Shown here piece after piece: positions 1 through 11,508 of a stretch of DNA of 64,000 bases. Location: positions 88,336,753 through 88,400,752 of the forward strand of contig CM051456.1 of assembly GCA_028274465.1 (NCBI GenBank), read 5' to 3'. The DNA is from Plantago ovata (lineage: Eukaryota > Streptophyta > Magnoliopsida > Lamiales > Plantaginaceae). Under the pieces are notes generated by a model, which saw only the letters and a list, made by a program, of their open reading frames with translations, did not search any database and was not told the DNA's origin. How positions within the stretch are numbered: position 1 is the stretch's first letter; each line of letters opens with the position of its first letter. The position numbers and the translations under genes are program-made.

Positions 1-165
1 AGTGGTCTTGTGAGGGAAACTCCTTTCAATCTTAGTGATCTTGATAGGTCCATCATTGATGACGGTAACCATCTCATCACTAATAGCCTCAAGATGTAGC
101 ATCATGTTGTTTCGCCATTTCTCGTAATTTTCCAGCTTCAGCAAGGTAGCATCTCCTAAAGACAT
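1..165 (-). CDS. CO-1 gag, N-terminal part (copia, runs off left edge)
   Basis: This is the start of the gag (capsid-like) protein of a minus-strand Ty1/copia element. Reading leftwards from an ATG at 165-163, 55 codons are open to the window edge with no stop. The translation starts MSLGDATLL and contains an ENYEKWRNNMMLHL stretch, which fits the N-terminus of the copia-type gag (UBN2-like) family, where a conserved tryptophan sits early in the domain. The ATG lies about 95 nt inside the primer binding site, where a gag start is expected. The rest of the element lies outside the window, so whether it is intact cannot be judged. Confidence 0.7.
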   Translation of the reverse strand, partial: MSLGDATLLKLENYEKWRNNMMLHLEAISDEMVTVINDGPIKITKIERSFPHKTT

Positions 166-260
166 CCTGTCAGCAAAGCACTACCAAACTGATCAAGTGA
201 GAGTGATTTACGGAAAGCACCTAAGGGGATCTAGGTTCAGTGTTGAAGGTTAAAGAACCT

Positions 261-275
261 CCAGCTCTGATACCA
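261..275 (-). other. CO-1 primer binding site (tRNA-Met type)
   Basis: On the minus strand this reads TGGTATCAGAGC plus three bases, the usual plant copia primer site complementary to the 3' end of initiator tRNA-Met. It sits 2 nt inside the LTR end at 278. This fixes the orientation of CO-1 (minus) and shows that the adjacent LTR is its 5' LTR. Confidence 0.9.
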
Positions 276-277
276 CT

Positions 278-1872
278 TGTTGGTCCCTTTAAACAACAAG
301 AAAAGACTAGAGGGGGGGTGAATAGTCTTTTCAAACTTTCGTCGTTTAAAACTTTCTCAGCAAGTACTTATTACTTTTCAGTAATGAGTTTGCTGATACT
401 TAACTTTCTCAGCAAGCGTAAGTTACTTTACAGTAGCTTGGTTTGCTGATACTTAAAATCAGAGAGCGGAAGTCTTTGATACAATAAGTGCTTTTTCAGT
501 AAGTAAAGGTTTCAGCAAGTGATGTGAGTGATTGTGTACAGACAGATATAAATTGTTGAAAGCTAAGTACAGAAAGTAAATCACACAAACACTTTTATAG
601 TGGCATCTTAGAGTGGCGTAATCTCTCAACTAATCCACTTCGTCCTTTCTAGGACTGAATCCACTAAGATATGATTGAGGTTCCTTACAATCTCCGATCT
701 AGAGCGATTCAACAGAAACCAAAGCACACTTGCTTTGTCTCCAACCTAAACTAGAGAACGTAACCTTGTTCTCCACTAAACTTGGTACTTTTAATCAGCA
801 AAACTATGCTCGATTAAGTTCCCCCTGAATATCACGCCTGAAAGGGTGTATTTTCAGTTAGAGAGTTTTGGGGTGAGATAACTTAATTATAACTTATTCA
901 GTTACAACAAGTAATCTAAGAAACACAACTTGGAATACTTTGCAGTAAACAAGTTTGATTGTTTCTGGTGTCAAGACTTGTTCTTGTTCGAAAGAAAGAA
1001 CACTTAACTAATTTCTTAGCCGAGTTTCTTCTACTTCTTCACAAGTAGCTTTTTCAAGCTTTAAGTCTTGGAACGGATCAATGGCAGATGTAGAGATTTT
1101 GAAGGTATGTGAGTTTTAAGCACAAGTGAGAGTTTGATCACGTTGTTGACACACTTCAACTCTTCGCCGGATGACCTCTATTTATAGTGTAAATAAGGAG
1201 CCGTTTGAATTTCAAATCCTAAGGCTTTTGTTCCTTAACATGTCACTATCTTGCTTTTGTACTTTCAGCAGCGTCTTTGTTTGTCTTCTAGTCTTCATGT
1301 CCTTCGCGTGTAAGCTTTGCATTTAATGCATATTTGAATAGAATTCAAACAGTAACATTGGAGCGCAAATTCAAGTACTTTCAGCAAGGGGTCACATATG
1401 TTCCATCAGCAAATGGTTAGTCTCAGTTTCAGCAAGCACAACCTACTCTGTCTTTCAGATTTTCACTTATGCAATGTTGTTGCTGAATTTTCCACTTTCT
1501 GAGTAACACGTGCCTTTGTAGATGCCAGTCTTCAGCAATCTTCTAGTCTTCAGATCTTCGATTTCTTCAAGTCTTCAAAAGTCTTCAAGATTCTGAGCGG
1601 TTTCTAAATGCTTCAATATGTTATTCTCTTTTCAGAGAATAAGATACATCATAAGCTTTCAGCATCAATAAGTTATTTTCTTTTCAGAAATAAAATACAT
1701 CATACGCAAAAGAAATAACTTATCTAGCACCTATACTAAGTCATCAGCAAACGTTCCTCTTTTACAATGTCCTTAAAATTCTAAATTCCTATGGACCTTA
1801 AGAGTACTAGTTACTGGACTTTCCTTAATTTAGCATGGTTAATTGCTCATCAAAATTACAAGTTTCCTAACA
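278..1872 (-). repeat. CO-1 5' LTR (SIRE-like copia)
   Basis: In element orientation the LTR starts TGTTAGGAAAC (ending at plus-strand 1872) and ends GGGACCAACA (278), giving TG...CA ends and about 1.6 kb. A TATA box (TATAAATA, plus 1186-1179) followed by AGAGG is shared with the related CO-4 LTR at 16829-16836. The outer end was placed by eye, where the LTR gives way to gypsy integrase code at 1873. CO-1 has inserted into GY-1; its second LTR and target duplication are outside the window. Confidence 0.8.
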
Positions 1873-2226
1873 GATGAGCTTGATGAATTACGACTAGGTG
1901 CTTATGAAAATGCCAAGATCTACAAGGAACGTACTAAGAAGTATCATGATCGTGGTATAGTACGTAAGGAATTGATGCTTGGACAAAAAGCTTTGGTATT
2001 TAATTCTCGCCTTCGACTATTTCCTGGAAAGCTCCGTACTCGTTGGGATGGACCGTACGAAATTATCGAAGTTGCTCCCCATGGAGCTGTAAAACTCTTT
2101 GATCCAAAGACGGGCAATACCTTCAAGGTGAATGGCTAGCGAGTGAAGCCATACTTCGAGATATCTAGTGATCAAAGGGAGGTTGATCACCTTGAGCTTA
2201 CCCTTACCGCCTCCACTGAAGGTTAG
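1873..2226 (+). pseudogene. GY-1 integrase C-terminal fragment (Ty3/gypsy, Athila-like)
   Basis: This is the end of a gypsy polyprotein. The frame opens with [19 protein letters not shown] and runs through a [22 protein letters not shown] stretch and a WDGPYEI motif, typical of the integrase C-terminal domain of Athila/Tat-group elements. A TAG at 2137-2139 interrupts the frame where a glutamine codon (CAG) is expected; the frame then reads on through RVKPYFE to a TAG at 2224-2226. The 5' side is cut by the CO-1 LTR. It is the only gypsy pol sequence in the window, so GY-1 was probably the coding-competent form of a family otherwise seen here without pol. Confidence 0.8.
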
Positions 2227-2827
2227 TGTGTTTTGTTGTTTTGTTTTCTCACGAGTTTGATTGAGTATTATAGGTCACTTATACAAGCATTAGCTCTCAC
2301 CTTGGATCCACTTTCGACGTTCGGGACGAGCGACGACGTTCAGGTTTGGGGAGGAGGTTATCGCTGGTTATCTCTATACTTATCTTTCTTATGATAAACT
2401 CGTGAATTTTTTTTGCATTTGCACGATTACTGCTTTCCTAGGATAGTCTTGCATGTTTTATATGGAGTTTATTGCCGAATTTTTTGAACTTTTTTATTGG
2501 GTAGATTATGTAACTATGCCATTAATCATATGCTTCATCTTTATGAATTTGTTTGAGGTTTTTCTCGCTTGGCTTGTCACATTTATGTATTGCACTTAGT
2601 TAAGCTTGGTAGTCTCGACATCACTTAGTGGTGTTTTCTCTACTGCGGTTCACGAAGGCCTTTATTATAGGATGATGCATGTTAGGGTCTTATGGTTGTT
2701 TTCCCGAGTAATTATGTACCTAAGAGGCAACAAGTCTTCACCATGCTTTGACATCGCTAAATGCCTAGGAAGGAGGTAGTGTGAGGTTGTGTGATCCTTT
2801 GTTTATAACCTATTCTTCAAAATAGGT
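2227..2827 (+). mobile_element. GY-1 post-pol non-coding internal segment (left part)
   Basis: Non-coding. From about 2248 it closely matches GY-2 from about 6530 onwards (block beginning CACGAGTTTGATTGAG), as well as the 3' internal regions of GY-3 and GY-4. It ends at 2827 in a hairpin-like CCTATTC...AATAGG sequence into which GY-2 inserted; the last five bases (ATAGG) are the target duplication. The segment resumes at 9325. Confidence 0.85.
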
Positions 2828-4103
2828 GATGAATGTGTATTTTACACTTTCATTCGAGTCTTTTTCACCAATTTTAGCTATCTTCTATGTTAATTTAGCT
2901 ATATTTTAATGCATTTTATTAGAATAGTGTCACGTTTCCCTTTAGATTTTATTTTACAGGTTTTGGTTGAAATTCGAAGATTTCCTGGCAATTATATTGA
3001 AGTTGACAAGGAATTGGTGTTCTAGAAGCCTATTTGGAGTATCTGAAAGTTTCCGGATAGGATTTGAAGTCTAGGGGCCGAATCTGGAGGTTAGAAGGCT
3101 ACTAGAAGTCCGAAACCGAGTCCGAAAAGGGGAAGAAATCCAAAAACGCGTTGAAAACGCGGAATTCCGCGAAAAACTCTCTGGGGCGAACCGCCCGGTG
3201 TGTGGGGCGAACCGCCCCACAGTATTTCGGGGCCTATATATAGTTGCTTAGTTTTCTCCGAAAATCATATCTTTCCAGACCTACTTTCTCACCTCTCTCT
3301 ATAGTTTTGGGTAGGAACTTCCCGGGGCCTGTCCTGGGAGTTCTGTAGCTTAGGGGATACTTTTTCATAGCGGATTGGAGCTCGTAGGATCGCAATCATC
3401 CAGAAATTGACAACCTTCGGTAACTTGTATCTTACAGTTTAATCTACTTATTTTATATATCTTTCAATATGTTTTCTTCTATGATTTATGTTGATTGCAT
3501 GCCTATTATGAGTAGCTAAACTTATCATTGGTGGTAGTATGTGAATTCTTAGCGAAGGGAAGATAATCATGCTAATGGCTATATCGCGCATTATACTCCG
3601 TGTCATTGCTTTATTTCGTTGATCAGGCACAGCCTAAATTCTCGTATGTTGTATTAATTATTATGCACAATTGAACACTTGTCGACCATCAGACCAATTA
3701 TCTTCGTAGTGTTGAATAATTACGGAACACATTAGGACAATAGTGATTGACTTGTCAGACCAATTATCTTCGTAGTGCTTAATATTTGCAACAGGACACT
3801 AGATTGATTCAAAGATCTCTATGCAAGACCGAGGAATTTATGCATGATTATCGACCCGTTATGTTAAGAAGGACCATACTATCACCAATCTCCATTATCT
3901 GCTAGAAACCCCCTATTGCTATCTGTCTGCTGTTTTATAATCTCTTGTTAAATAGATAAAGCTAGTTATAGTCCTGAGAGAACGACACTCGAGTCATTCT
4001 ACTGCTACAATACGGTTTTCGTTGTAGTTGTGGATTGCCTTTGGCTTAATTACAAATTTATTTGATTCGTTCGCGTTGGAGCACGACAACAGCTCGTTCA
4101 TCA
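2828..4103 (+). repeat. GY-2 5' LTR (1276 bp)
   Basis: Starts TGATGAATG and ends CGTTCATCA, near-perfect inverted termini. A promoter-like block holds GC palindromes (GGGGCGAACCGCCC at about 3183 and a full copy at 3204-3218), then TATATATA at 3235-3242. Further in, imperfect direct repeats share the core ATTATCTTCGTAGTG (about 3699 and 3761). Confidence 0.93.
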
Positions 4104-4105
4104 AA

Positions 4106-4125
4106 TTGGCGCCGTTGCCGGGGAC
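4106..4125 (+). other. GY-2 primer binding site (Athila type)
   Basis: TGGCGCCGTTGCCGGGGA, two to three bases after the LTR. This is the primer site typical of plant Athila/Tat-group gypsy elements (usually assigned to tRNA-Asp). The same site, with small changes, follows the 5' LTRs of GY-3 and GY-4. Confidence 0.92.
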
Positions 4126-4272
4126 TATACTCCTTTTTTCTGTTTAATTTGTTTATATTTACAGCTTTAGATTCCTAATTCTTCTAGTTTTAGTTTTCCT
4201 TTTTAATCTCTCTCTGATAATGCTTTCCTAGTCTGTTTCTAATCACCTTTCCTAGTCTGTTATAGATAGTGT

Positions 4273-6432
4273 ATGCCGCATACACGTTCTGCAGGAACAC
4301 CGCTTGCTGATTCAATTGCTGAGATCGACAGAGTCTACCACCAAAGAAGGCGACTAATTGAAAGGCGCGCGCTAGAGGAAATAGAGGAAACCGATTTCTC
4401 TGAATCTCTACACATTCTTTTCAAGGAAATCGACGGAATGGTAGAAGCTAGACCACTGAAGGCATGGGTTCAACCCACCAAGGATCGTATGAGGGGACCG
4501 GCGATTGTTCTTTCGTCTGCAACTCGAGATTTGGAGATCAAGAACCACGCATTCCAACAACTTCCGAGGTTCTATGGCTTATCAAGGGAAGATGTGATGG
4601 GGTACTTGCACGATATCGATGATTTCGTCAACCAACTACCACGACCCGGAGCTGACATAACAACGGATGAGTTAAGGATGAAGGTTTTTGCTATGGGACT
4701 TGGCGACAGAGCCAAATCATGGCTGAGTTCTCTTCCAGCAGGCTCGCTGGACACTTGGGAAAAGGTTTTTTCAGCTTTCATGGAGAAATACTTCCCTCAC
4801 ACCTTGACCACCGCGCTTAAGGCGCAAATCACTGGATTCAAGCAGGACTATGATGAGACCATCTACACCGCGTTTGAGAGATTCCAAGATCTCACAAACA
4901 AGTGCCCTCACCATGGTTTTGAACTTTCTGACCTAGTCCAACACTTCTACAATGGACTAACCTTCGAGAACCAACAAGTGGTGGATTTCCAATGCCGAGG
5001 CAATATTTGGGAGGAAACCGCAGAAGCCGTCTGGGCAGTTTTCGAAAGGCTTGCTAAGGGTTCACAGTTCAAGGACCCAAGAGCAATGGTTAGGAGACGT
5101 GGACCTGAAGCTCCACCGACTCAAGAAGCCCCTATGTACAGGGGGAATGGGGATCAATTCGAGTATTTTACTAACGAATTGAAGCATGTCCTCAAGAGCG
5201 CCACCGGAACAACTGTTTCGAACGAAGTATGTCGAATATGCAAGAACTATGGGCATGGGGCTCATATGTGTAGATCGGAGCTGGCATACGATGATGGCAA
5301 CTGGGCTCGAGGAGGCGAATAAGAAGTCTTTGCTACGGAGTTTGGTACTCAAGAAGTTAGCTACGGACAAGACGGTAGGAACCCTCGAGGTGGATTTTGG
5401 AGAAGAGGATACCGTAACAATCAAGGATATGCACCGGCTAACCAAACTTATGGACCTAACCAAGACCGTAGTAGGCTAAACTATGGTAATGACCACTGCG
5501 AAAACCCCGCTCCGAAAGAGCCACCGAAGTCGAAGTCGGCTCAACTGATGGAGAACTTGCAAAAGATGGTCGATCACACACAAAGTTTTCTCAAACGTAA
5601 TGAAGAAGATTCCGAGAAGACTAGGGCAAGGCTCAATAGGTTGGAAGAGAGCACTAGGCTTGCCCATCAAAAGATGCAAGAGTTGATCGACCGAGGAGCA
5701 AGTAGGGAGCAAGGCAAGCTGCCTAGCAACACTGAGAAGTCGATGTCCATTACCTTAGTGGGGGATCTACCTGTTGAAATCACCATCAAAAAGGTTGCTA
5801 AGTGCGAGAGTTGCAAGAGGGAAATGCCCCCACAGGCCGAAGAAGAAGAAAAGGACCTTGGTACTAACAAGAGTGAAGAGGAGCAAGAGGATCCCGAGCC
5901 GCTACCTCAAAGTTTCGATGTTAAGGTCGGGATTGGGGAACTTGAAGATGTCCGAGCCACACTAGATACAGGATCTTACTCCAATGTGCTCCCTTTGAAT
6001 GTTTTCGAGAAGAGTAACCTTGGATAACTAACTATGCATAAGGCTATTGTGCAACTGGCGGATGGATCCCTTCTGAAACCCGAAGGCGTTGTGAAGAATG
6101 TATTAGTCAACATTGGTGAAGCTTCTGTCTACACCGATTTTGTAATTATGCCGGCATCCGCACCAGGAACGGGGGATGTCATACTCTTAGGACGAACATT
6201 CTTCACTAAGCTACGCTCCGTGATGGACATCTACCAAAGGACTTGCACTATTGAAGTGGATGACAAGCAACATGTGTTGCAAGCCATATCCGATCCACCT
6301 GATCCACCTGATACTTCTAACACTATTGATTACAGTGGTCTTAACGTCTATGTTCACTCTTATTCACAGGATCGAGGCACGGGAAGGAGACTCGTGAAGG
6401 GGAAGTCTAGTACCCTCAGAAGGAAAAGATAG
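4273..6432 (+). pseudogene. GY-2 gag-protease, two in-frame stops
   Basis: One frame runs from ATG 4273 (start MPHTRSAG) to 6432 with two nonsense codons: TAA 5320-5322 and TAA 6025-6027. Both stand where the GY-3 or GY-4 copies have GAA. Domains: a retrotransposon gag domain at about residues 138-240 (LGDRAKSWLSSLP, CPHHGFELSDL, FYNGLT); a CCHC zinc knuckle C320-C323-H328-C333; a coiled-coil-prone acidic stretch at about residues 430-560; and a retropepsin-like aspartic protease with LDTGSYS (catalytic Asp 565, about nt 5965) and a following ADGS segment. The gag would form the particle and the protease would mature it. Just after the frame, the hairpin TCCGGG-AGGCAA-CCCGGA recurs in GY-3 and GY-4. 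Confidence 0.9.
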
Positions 6433-8063
6433 GCGAAGACAGGAGTCGAGTCAGAGACTTTAAACAATGGCGCTATCCGGGAGGCAACCCGGAGATTTTA
6501 TCGCTTTCTTTACCGCTTTAGATTTTATCTCACGAGTTTGATTGAGTATTATAGGTCACTTATACAAGCATTAGCTCTCACCTTGGATCCACTTTCGACG
6601 TTCGGGATGAGCGACGACGTTCAGGTTTGGGGAGGAGGCTATCACTGGTTACCTCTATACTTATCTTGCTTATGATAAACTCGTGAAATTGTTTGCATTT
6701 GCACGTTTACTGCTTTCTTAGATTTTTAGGTTGCATTTCACTACATTCATCCTAGGATAGTTTTGCATGTTTTATATGGAGTTTATTGCCGAATTTTTTG
6801 AACTTTTTTATTGGGTAGATCAACTAACTATGTCATTAATCGTATGCTTCATCTCTATGAATTTGTTTGAGGTTTTTCTCGCTTGGCTTGTCACATTTAT
6901 GTATTGCACTTAGTTAAGCTTGGTAGTCTCGACATCACTTAGTGGTGTTTTCTCTACTGCGGTTCACGAAGGCCTTTATAATAGGATGATGCATGATAGG
7001 GTCTTATGGTTGTTTTCCCGAGTAATTATGTACCTAAGAGGCAACAAGTCTTCACCATGCTTTGAGATTGCTAAATGCCTAGGAAGGAAGTAGTGTGAGG
7101 TTGTGTGATCCTTTGTTTATAACCTATTCTTCCGAATAGATTTGGGGAGGGGGTTACACCATCATTAGACTTGTTTCGGTTTTTCATTTTCGTATCGTGA
7201 GTTTATTTTTCCTTTTTCATAGATTCTGTACTCCAACCTATTCTTTCAAATAGATTTGGGGAAGTCGTGTGAGTCATTTTGTTTCTCTTTTTGTTATGCT
7301 ACTGCTGGCTAGAAATATCGAAAAAAAAAAAAGAAAGAAAAATTCCAGAAAAAAAAAAATAAAAAAAGAGAAAAAGAATCTAGAAAGAAAAAAAGAAAAA
7401 AAAGTAAAGACCCCAAAAAAGCAAAAGAAGGGTCCCAAAAAGAAAAAGTCAAATAGCAGTTTAGCAAAGTGTTGAGTCTAATTTTCCATTTTTTGTAATG
7501 TTCGTAATCGTGTTGTAATTTTCTATTTTTTATCTTTTTTGTCTTGAGTGTCATCTGTTCTAAACCACCCTCGTCCTGCCATTCAGGAAGTGGTGAATAG
7601 CTTAAGACTTTACTTGAGAGATGGGTAGAATAGGGGAGTGTTATCTTTTATAGGGAACCCTCCTTCGTTTGATGAGAGCCAGTACTGGTTCGACCTCTTT
7701 TGAGGAAAAGTCTTAACATGGTGGAACAGCAGTAAGTCCTCAGTTTCAAAGGCACGGGACAACCATTCGTATCTTAGCATGCTTCATTACGTCGTCACTG
7801 ACTAGGTCCAGGTAGAGAATGTTACGAGAGACTATCTTGTCTTGACATAAGTGCTTATGTGGATGTGTATAAGTCAATCGAGGTATTCTTCAACCTATAT
7901 TCATGCTTTGATTTATATGGTTTTTGTTCATATGTTTTTTGGTAGATTCAGTTGATTAGTTCATTTTATTTGGCATGAAACTCCATTTTGTATCTTGCAT
8001 GTTTTTTGTATTAGAGTCTAGCTTAGTTGCTTGAGGACAAGCAAAGGTTTGGTTTGGGGAGTT
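6433..8063 (+). other. GY-2 3' internal non-coding region with adenine-rich tract and polypurine tract
   Basis: No coding region is supported. From about 6530 it matches the post-integrase segment of GY-1. Notable parts: two CCTATTC...GAATAGG inverted repeats followed by TTTGGGGA (about 7120-7145 and 7238-7262); a strand-biased tract of A runs with interspersed G at about 7319-7450, present at the same place in GY-1, GY-3 and GY-4; and a polypurine-like GGTTTGGGGAG at about 8051-8061, immediately before the 3' LTR. The long lysine-rich reading frame across the A-rich tract is low complexity, not a gene. Confidence 0.75.
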
Positions 8064-9319
8064 TGATGAATGTGTATTTTACACTTTCATTCGAGTCTTT
8101 TTCACCTATTTTAGCTATCCTCTATGTTAATTTAGCTATATTTTAATGCATTTTATTAGAATAGTGTCACGTTTCCCTTTAGATTTTATTTTACAGGTTT
8201 TGGTTGAAATTCGAAGATTTCCTGGCAATTATATTGAAGTTGACAAGGAATTGGTGTTCCAGAAGCCTATTTGGAGTATCGGAAGGTTTCTGGATAGGAT
8301 TTGAAGTCTAGGGGCCGAATCTGGAGGTTAGAAGGCTACTAGAAGTCAGAAACCGAGTCCGAAAAGGGGAAGAAATCCAAAAACGCGTCGAAAACGCGGA
8401 ATTCCGCGAAAAACTCTCTGGGGCGAACCGCCCCACAGTATTTCGGGGCCTATATATAGTTGCTTAGTTTTCTCCAAAAATCATATCTTTCCAGACCTAC
8501 TTTCTCACCTCTCTCTATAGTTTTGGGTAGGAACTTCCCGGGGCCTGTCCTGGGAGTTCTGTAGCTTAGGGGATACTTTTTCATAGCGGATTGGAGCTCG
8601 TAGGATCGCAATCATCCGGAGATTGACAACCTTCGCTAACTTGTATCTTACAGTTTAATCTACTTATTTTATATATCTTTCAATATGTTTTCTTCTATGA
8701 TTTCTGTTGATCGCATGCCTATTATGAGTAGCTAAACTTATCGTTGGTGGTAGTATGTGAATTCTTAGCGAAGGGAAGATAATCATGCTAATGGCTATAT
8801 CGCGCATTATACTCCGTGTCATTGCTTTATTTCGTTGATCAGGCTCAACCTAAATTCTCGTATGTTGTATTAATTATTATGCACAATTGGACACTGATCG
8901 ACCATCAGACCAATTATCTTCGTAGTGTTGAATAATTACGGAACACATTAGGACAATAGTGATTGACTTGCCAGACCAATTATCTTCGTAGTGCTTAATA
9001 TTTGCAACATGACACTAGATTGATTCAAAGATCTCTATGCAAGACCGAGGAATTTATGCATGATTATCGACCCGTTATGTTAAGAAGGACCATACTATCA
9101 CCAATCTCCATTATCTGCTAGAAACCCCCTATTGCTATCTGTCTGCTGTTTTATAATCTCTTGTTAAATAGATAAAGCTAGTTATAGTCCTGAGAGAACG
9201 ACACTCGAGTCATTCTACTGCTACGCTACGATTTTCGTTGTAGTTGTGGATTGCCTTTGGCTTAATTACAAATTTATTTGATTCGTTCGCGTTGGAGCAC
9301 GACACCAGCTCGTTCATCA
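8064..9319 (+). repeat. GY-2 3' LTR (1256 bp)
   Basis: TGATGAATG...CGTTCATCA. It matches 2828-4103 except for small changes and loss of one GC-palindrome block: a single copy remains at 8420-8434, upstream of TATATATA. The target duplication ATAGG follows at 9320-9324. Confidence 0.93.
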
Positions 9320-10215
9320 ATAGGTTTGGGGAGCGGGTTACACCATCGTAGACCTGTTTTTCGTTTTTCATTTCCGTATTGTGAGTTTATTTTTCCTTTC
9401 TCGTAAATTTTGTACTCCAAGCTATTCTTTCGAATAGGTTTGGGGAAGTCATTTGTGAGTCATTTTGTTTCTCTTTTCGTTGTGCTACTGCTGGCTAAAA
9501 AAAAATTCGAAAAAAAAAGAAAGAAAAATTCCAGGAAAAAATGAAAAAAAAAAAAAGAAAAAAAGACCCCAAAAAAGCAAAGAAGGGTCCAAAAAAAGAA
9601 AAGCCAAATAGCAGTTTAGCAAAGTGTTGTGTCTCATTTTTCAATTCTTGTAATGTTCGAAATCGTGTTGTAATTTTCTATCTTGTCTTTTGTTTTTGAG
9701 TGTCATTTGTTCTAGACCACCCTCGTCCTGCCATTCAGGAAGTGGTGAATATCTTAAGGCTTTGCTTGAGAGATGGGTAGAATAGGGGAGTGTTATCTTT
9801 TATAGGGAACCCTCCTTCGTTTGATGAGAGCCAGTACTGGTTCGACCTCTTTTGAGGAAAAGTCTTAACTTGGTGAACAACAGTTTGTCCTCAGTTTCAT
9901 AGGCACGGGACAACCATTCGTATCTTAGCATGCTTCATTACGTCGTCACTGACTAGGTCCATGTAGAGAATGTTACGAGAGACTATCTTGTCTTGACATA
10001 AGTGCTTATGTGGATGTGTATTAGTCAATCGAGGTATTCTTCAACCTATATTCATGATTTGATTTATATGGTTCTTGTTCATATGTTTTTTGATAGATTC
10101 GTTAGATTAGTTCATTTTATTTGGCATGAGACTCCATTTTATGTGTTGCATTGTTTTTTGCATTAGAGTCTAGCTTAGTTGCTTGAGGACAAGCAAAGGT
10201 TCGGTTTGGGGAGTT
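9320..10215 (+). mobile_element. GY-1 post-pol non-coding internal segment (right part)
   Basis: GY-1 resumes after GY-2 (ATAGG duplicate 9320-9324, then TTTGGGGAG). It contains a second copy of the conserved A-rich tract at about 9498-9610 and ends in the polypurine-like GGTTTGGGGAG before the LTR at 10216. No coding region is seen. Confidence 0.85.
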
Positions 10216-11508
10216 TGATAAATGTGTATTTTACACTTTCATTTGAGTCTTTTTCACCTATTTTAGTTATCCTCTATGTTAATTTAGCTATATTTTAGTG
10301 CATTTTATTAGAATAGTGTCACGTTTCCCTTTAGTTTTTATTTTACAGGTTTTGGTTGAAAAACGAGGATTTCCGGGCAATTATATTGAAGTTGACAAGG
10401 AATTGGTGTTCCAGAAGCCTATCTGGAGTATCTGAAGGTTTCCGGATAGGATTTGGAGTCTAGGGGTCGAATCTGGAGGTTAGAAGGCCACTAGAAGTCA
10501 GAAACCGAGTCTGAAAAGGGGAAGAAATCCAAAAACGCGTCGAAAATGCGCAAAATCCTGAAAAAAGCTCCCGGGCGAATCGCCCCACACCAGGCGACTC
10601 GTCCGGTGTGTGGGGCCCTTCGCCCCACACAAATTCGAACACTATATATAGTTGCTCAGTTTTTCTCCGAATTTCATACTTTTCCAGACCTATTCTCTCA
10701 CCTTTCTCTGTAGTTTTAGGTAGGAACTTCCCAGAGCCTATTCTGGAGGTTCATAGCTTAAGAGATACTTTTTCATAGCAGTTTGGAACTTGTAAGATCG
10801 CGATTCTTTGGAGACTGACAACTTTCGGTAACATTGTATCTTACAGTTTTTCTACTTTTATATATCTTTCAACATGTTTTCTTCTATGATTTTTGTTGAT
10901 TGCATGACAACTATGAGTAGCTAAACTTCTCGTTGGTGATAGTATGTGAATTCTTAGCGAAGGGTTTATAATTATGCTAATGGCTATATCGCGCATTATA
11001 CTCCGTGTTATTGCTTTATTTCTTTGATCTATCGGAATCTATATCTTCGTATGTTGATTAATTATTGCACACAATTGGACAATTCATTAGACTTTGACCT
11101 ATCAGAATCTATATCTTCGTAGTGTTGAATAATTACGGAACACAATTGGACAATTCATTGGTCTATCAGAATCTTTATCTTCGTAGTGTTTGATAATTAC
11201 AACAGGACAATTTATTGATCAAAGATCTCCATGCAAGACCGAGGAATTTACGCATGATTATTAACCTGTTATGCTTTGAAGGACCATACTATCACCAATC
11301 TCCATTATCTGTTAGAAAAACCTTTGCTATATCGACTGCTGTTTTTATATTCTAATTAGATTTGATAAAGCTAGTTATAGTCCTTAGAGATTGACACTCG
11401 AGGTTATTCTACTGCTACACTACGGTTTTCGTTGTAGTTGTGAATTGCCTTTGGCTAAATAACAAATTTATTTGCTTGATCCGGAACTGACAATCCCGCG
11501 CATCATCA
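10216..11508 (+). repeat. GY-1 3' LTR (about 1.29 kb)
   Basis: Starts TGATAAATG (one change from the family start) and ends CATCATCA. It is more diverged from the other family LTRs than they are from each other, and its GC palindrome is degenerate (10572-10635), which fits an older insertion. The bases after it, CATAT at 11509-11513, are copia coding sequence of CO-2 and would be the target duplication; the left copy is outside the window. Confidence 0.85.

Larger units (their letters stand above)
2828..9319 (+). mobile_element. GY-2: complete non-autonomous Ty3/gypsy retrotransposon, 6.5 kb
   Basis: A complete insertion: 5' LTR 2828-4103, primer site 4106-4125, gag-protease remnant 4273-6432, non-coding 3' internal region to 8063, 3' LTR 8064-9319. 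A perfect 5-bp target duplication ATAGG lies at 2823-2827 and 9320-9324. No reverse transcriptase, RNase H or integrase is encoded: shortly after the protease the sequence passes directly into the segment that follows integrase in GY-1. The two LTRs differ by a roughly 20-bp block (two versus one GGGGCG palindrome) and scattered substitutions. GY-2 is nested in GY-1. Confidence 0.93.

Noticed and set aside
1843..1872. Start of the GY-1 integrase frame upstream of 1873
   Set aside because: These codons belong to the CO-1 LTR end; the integrase family match begins at DELDEL.
7269..7475. Lysine-rich reading frame across an A-rich tract (also 24036-24251 and 51256-51450, and the Phe-rich frames opposite)
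   Set aside because: Low-complexity translation of a purine tract; frame and sequence are not conserved between element copies.
11472..11508. Start of the CO-2 RNase H frame upstream of 11509
   Set aside because: These codons belong to the GY-1 LTR; the true copia code starts at the junction.
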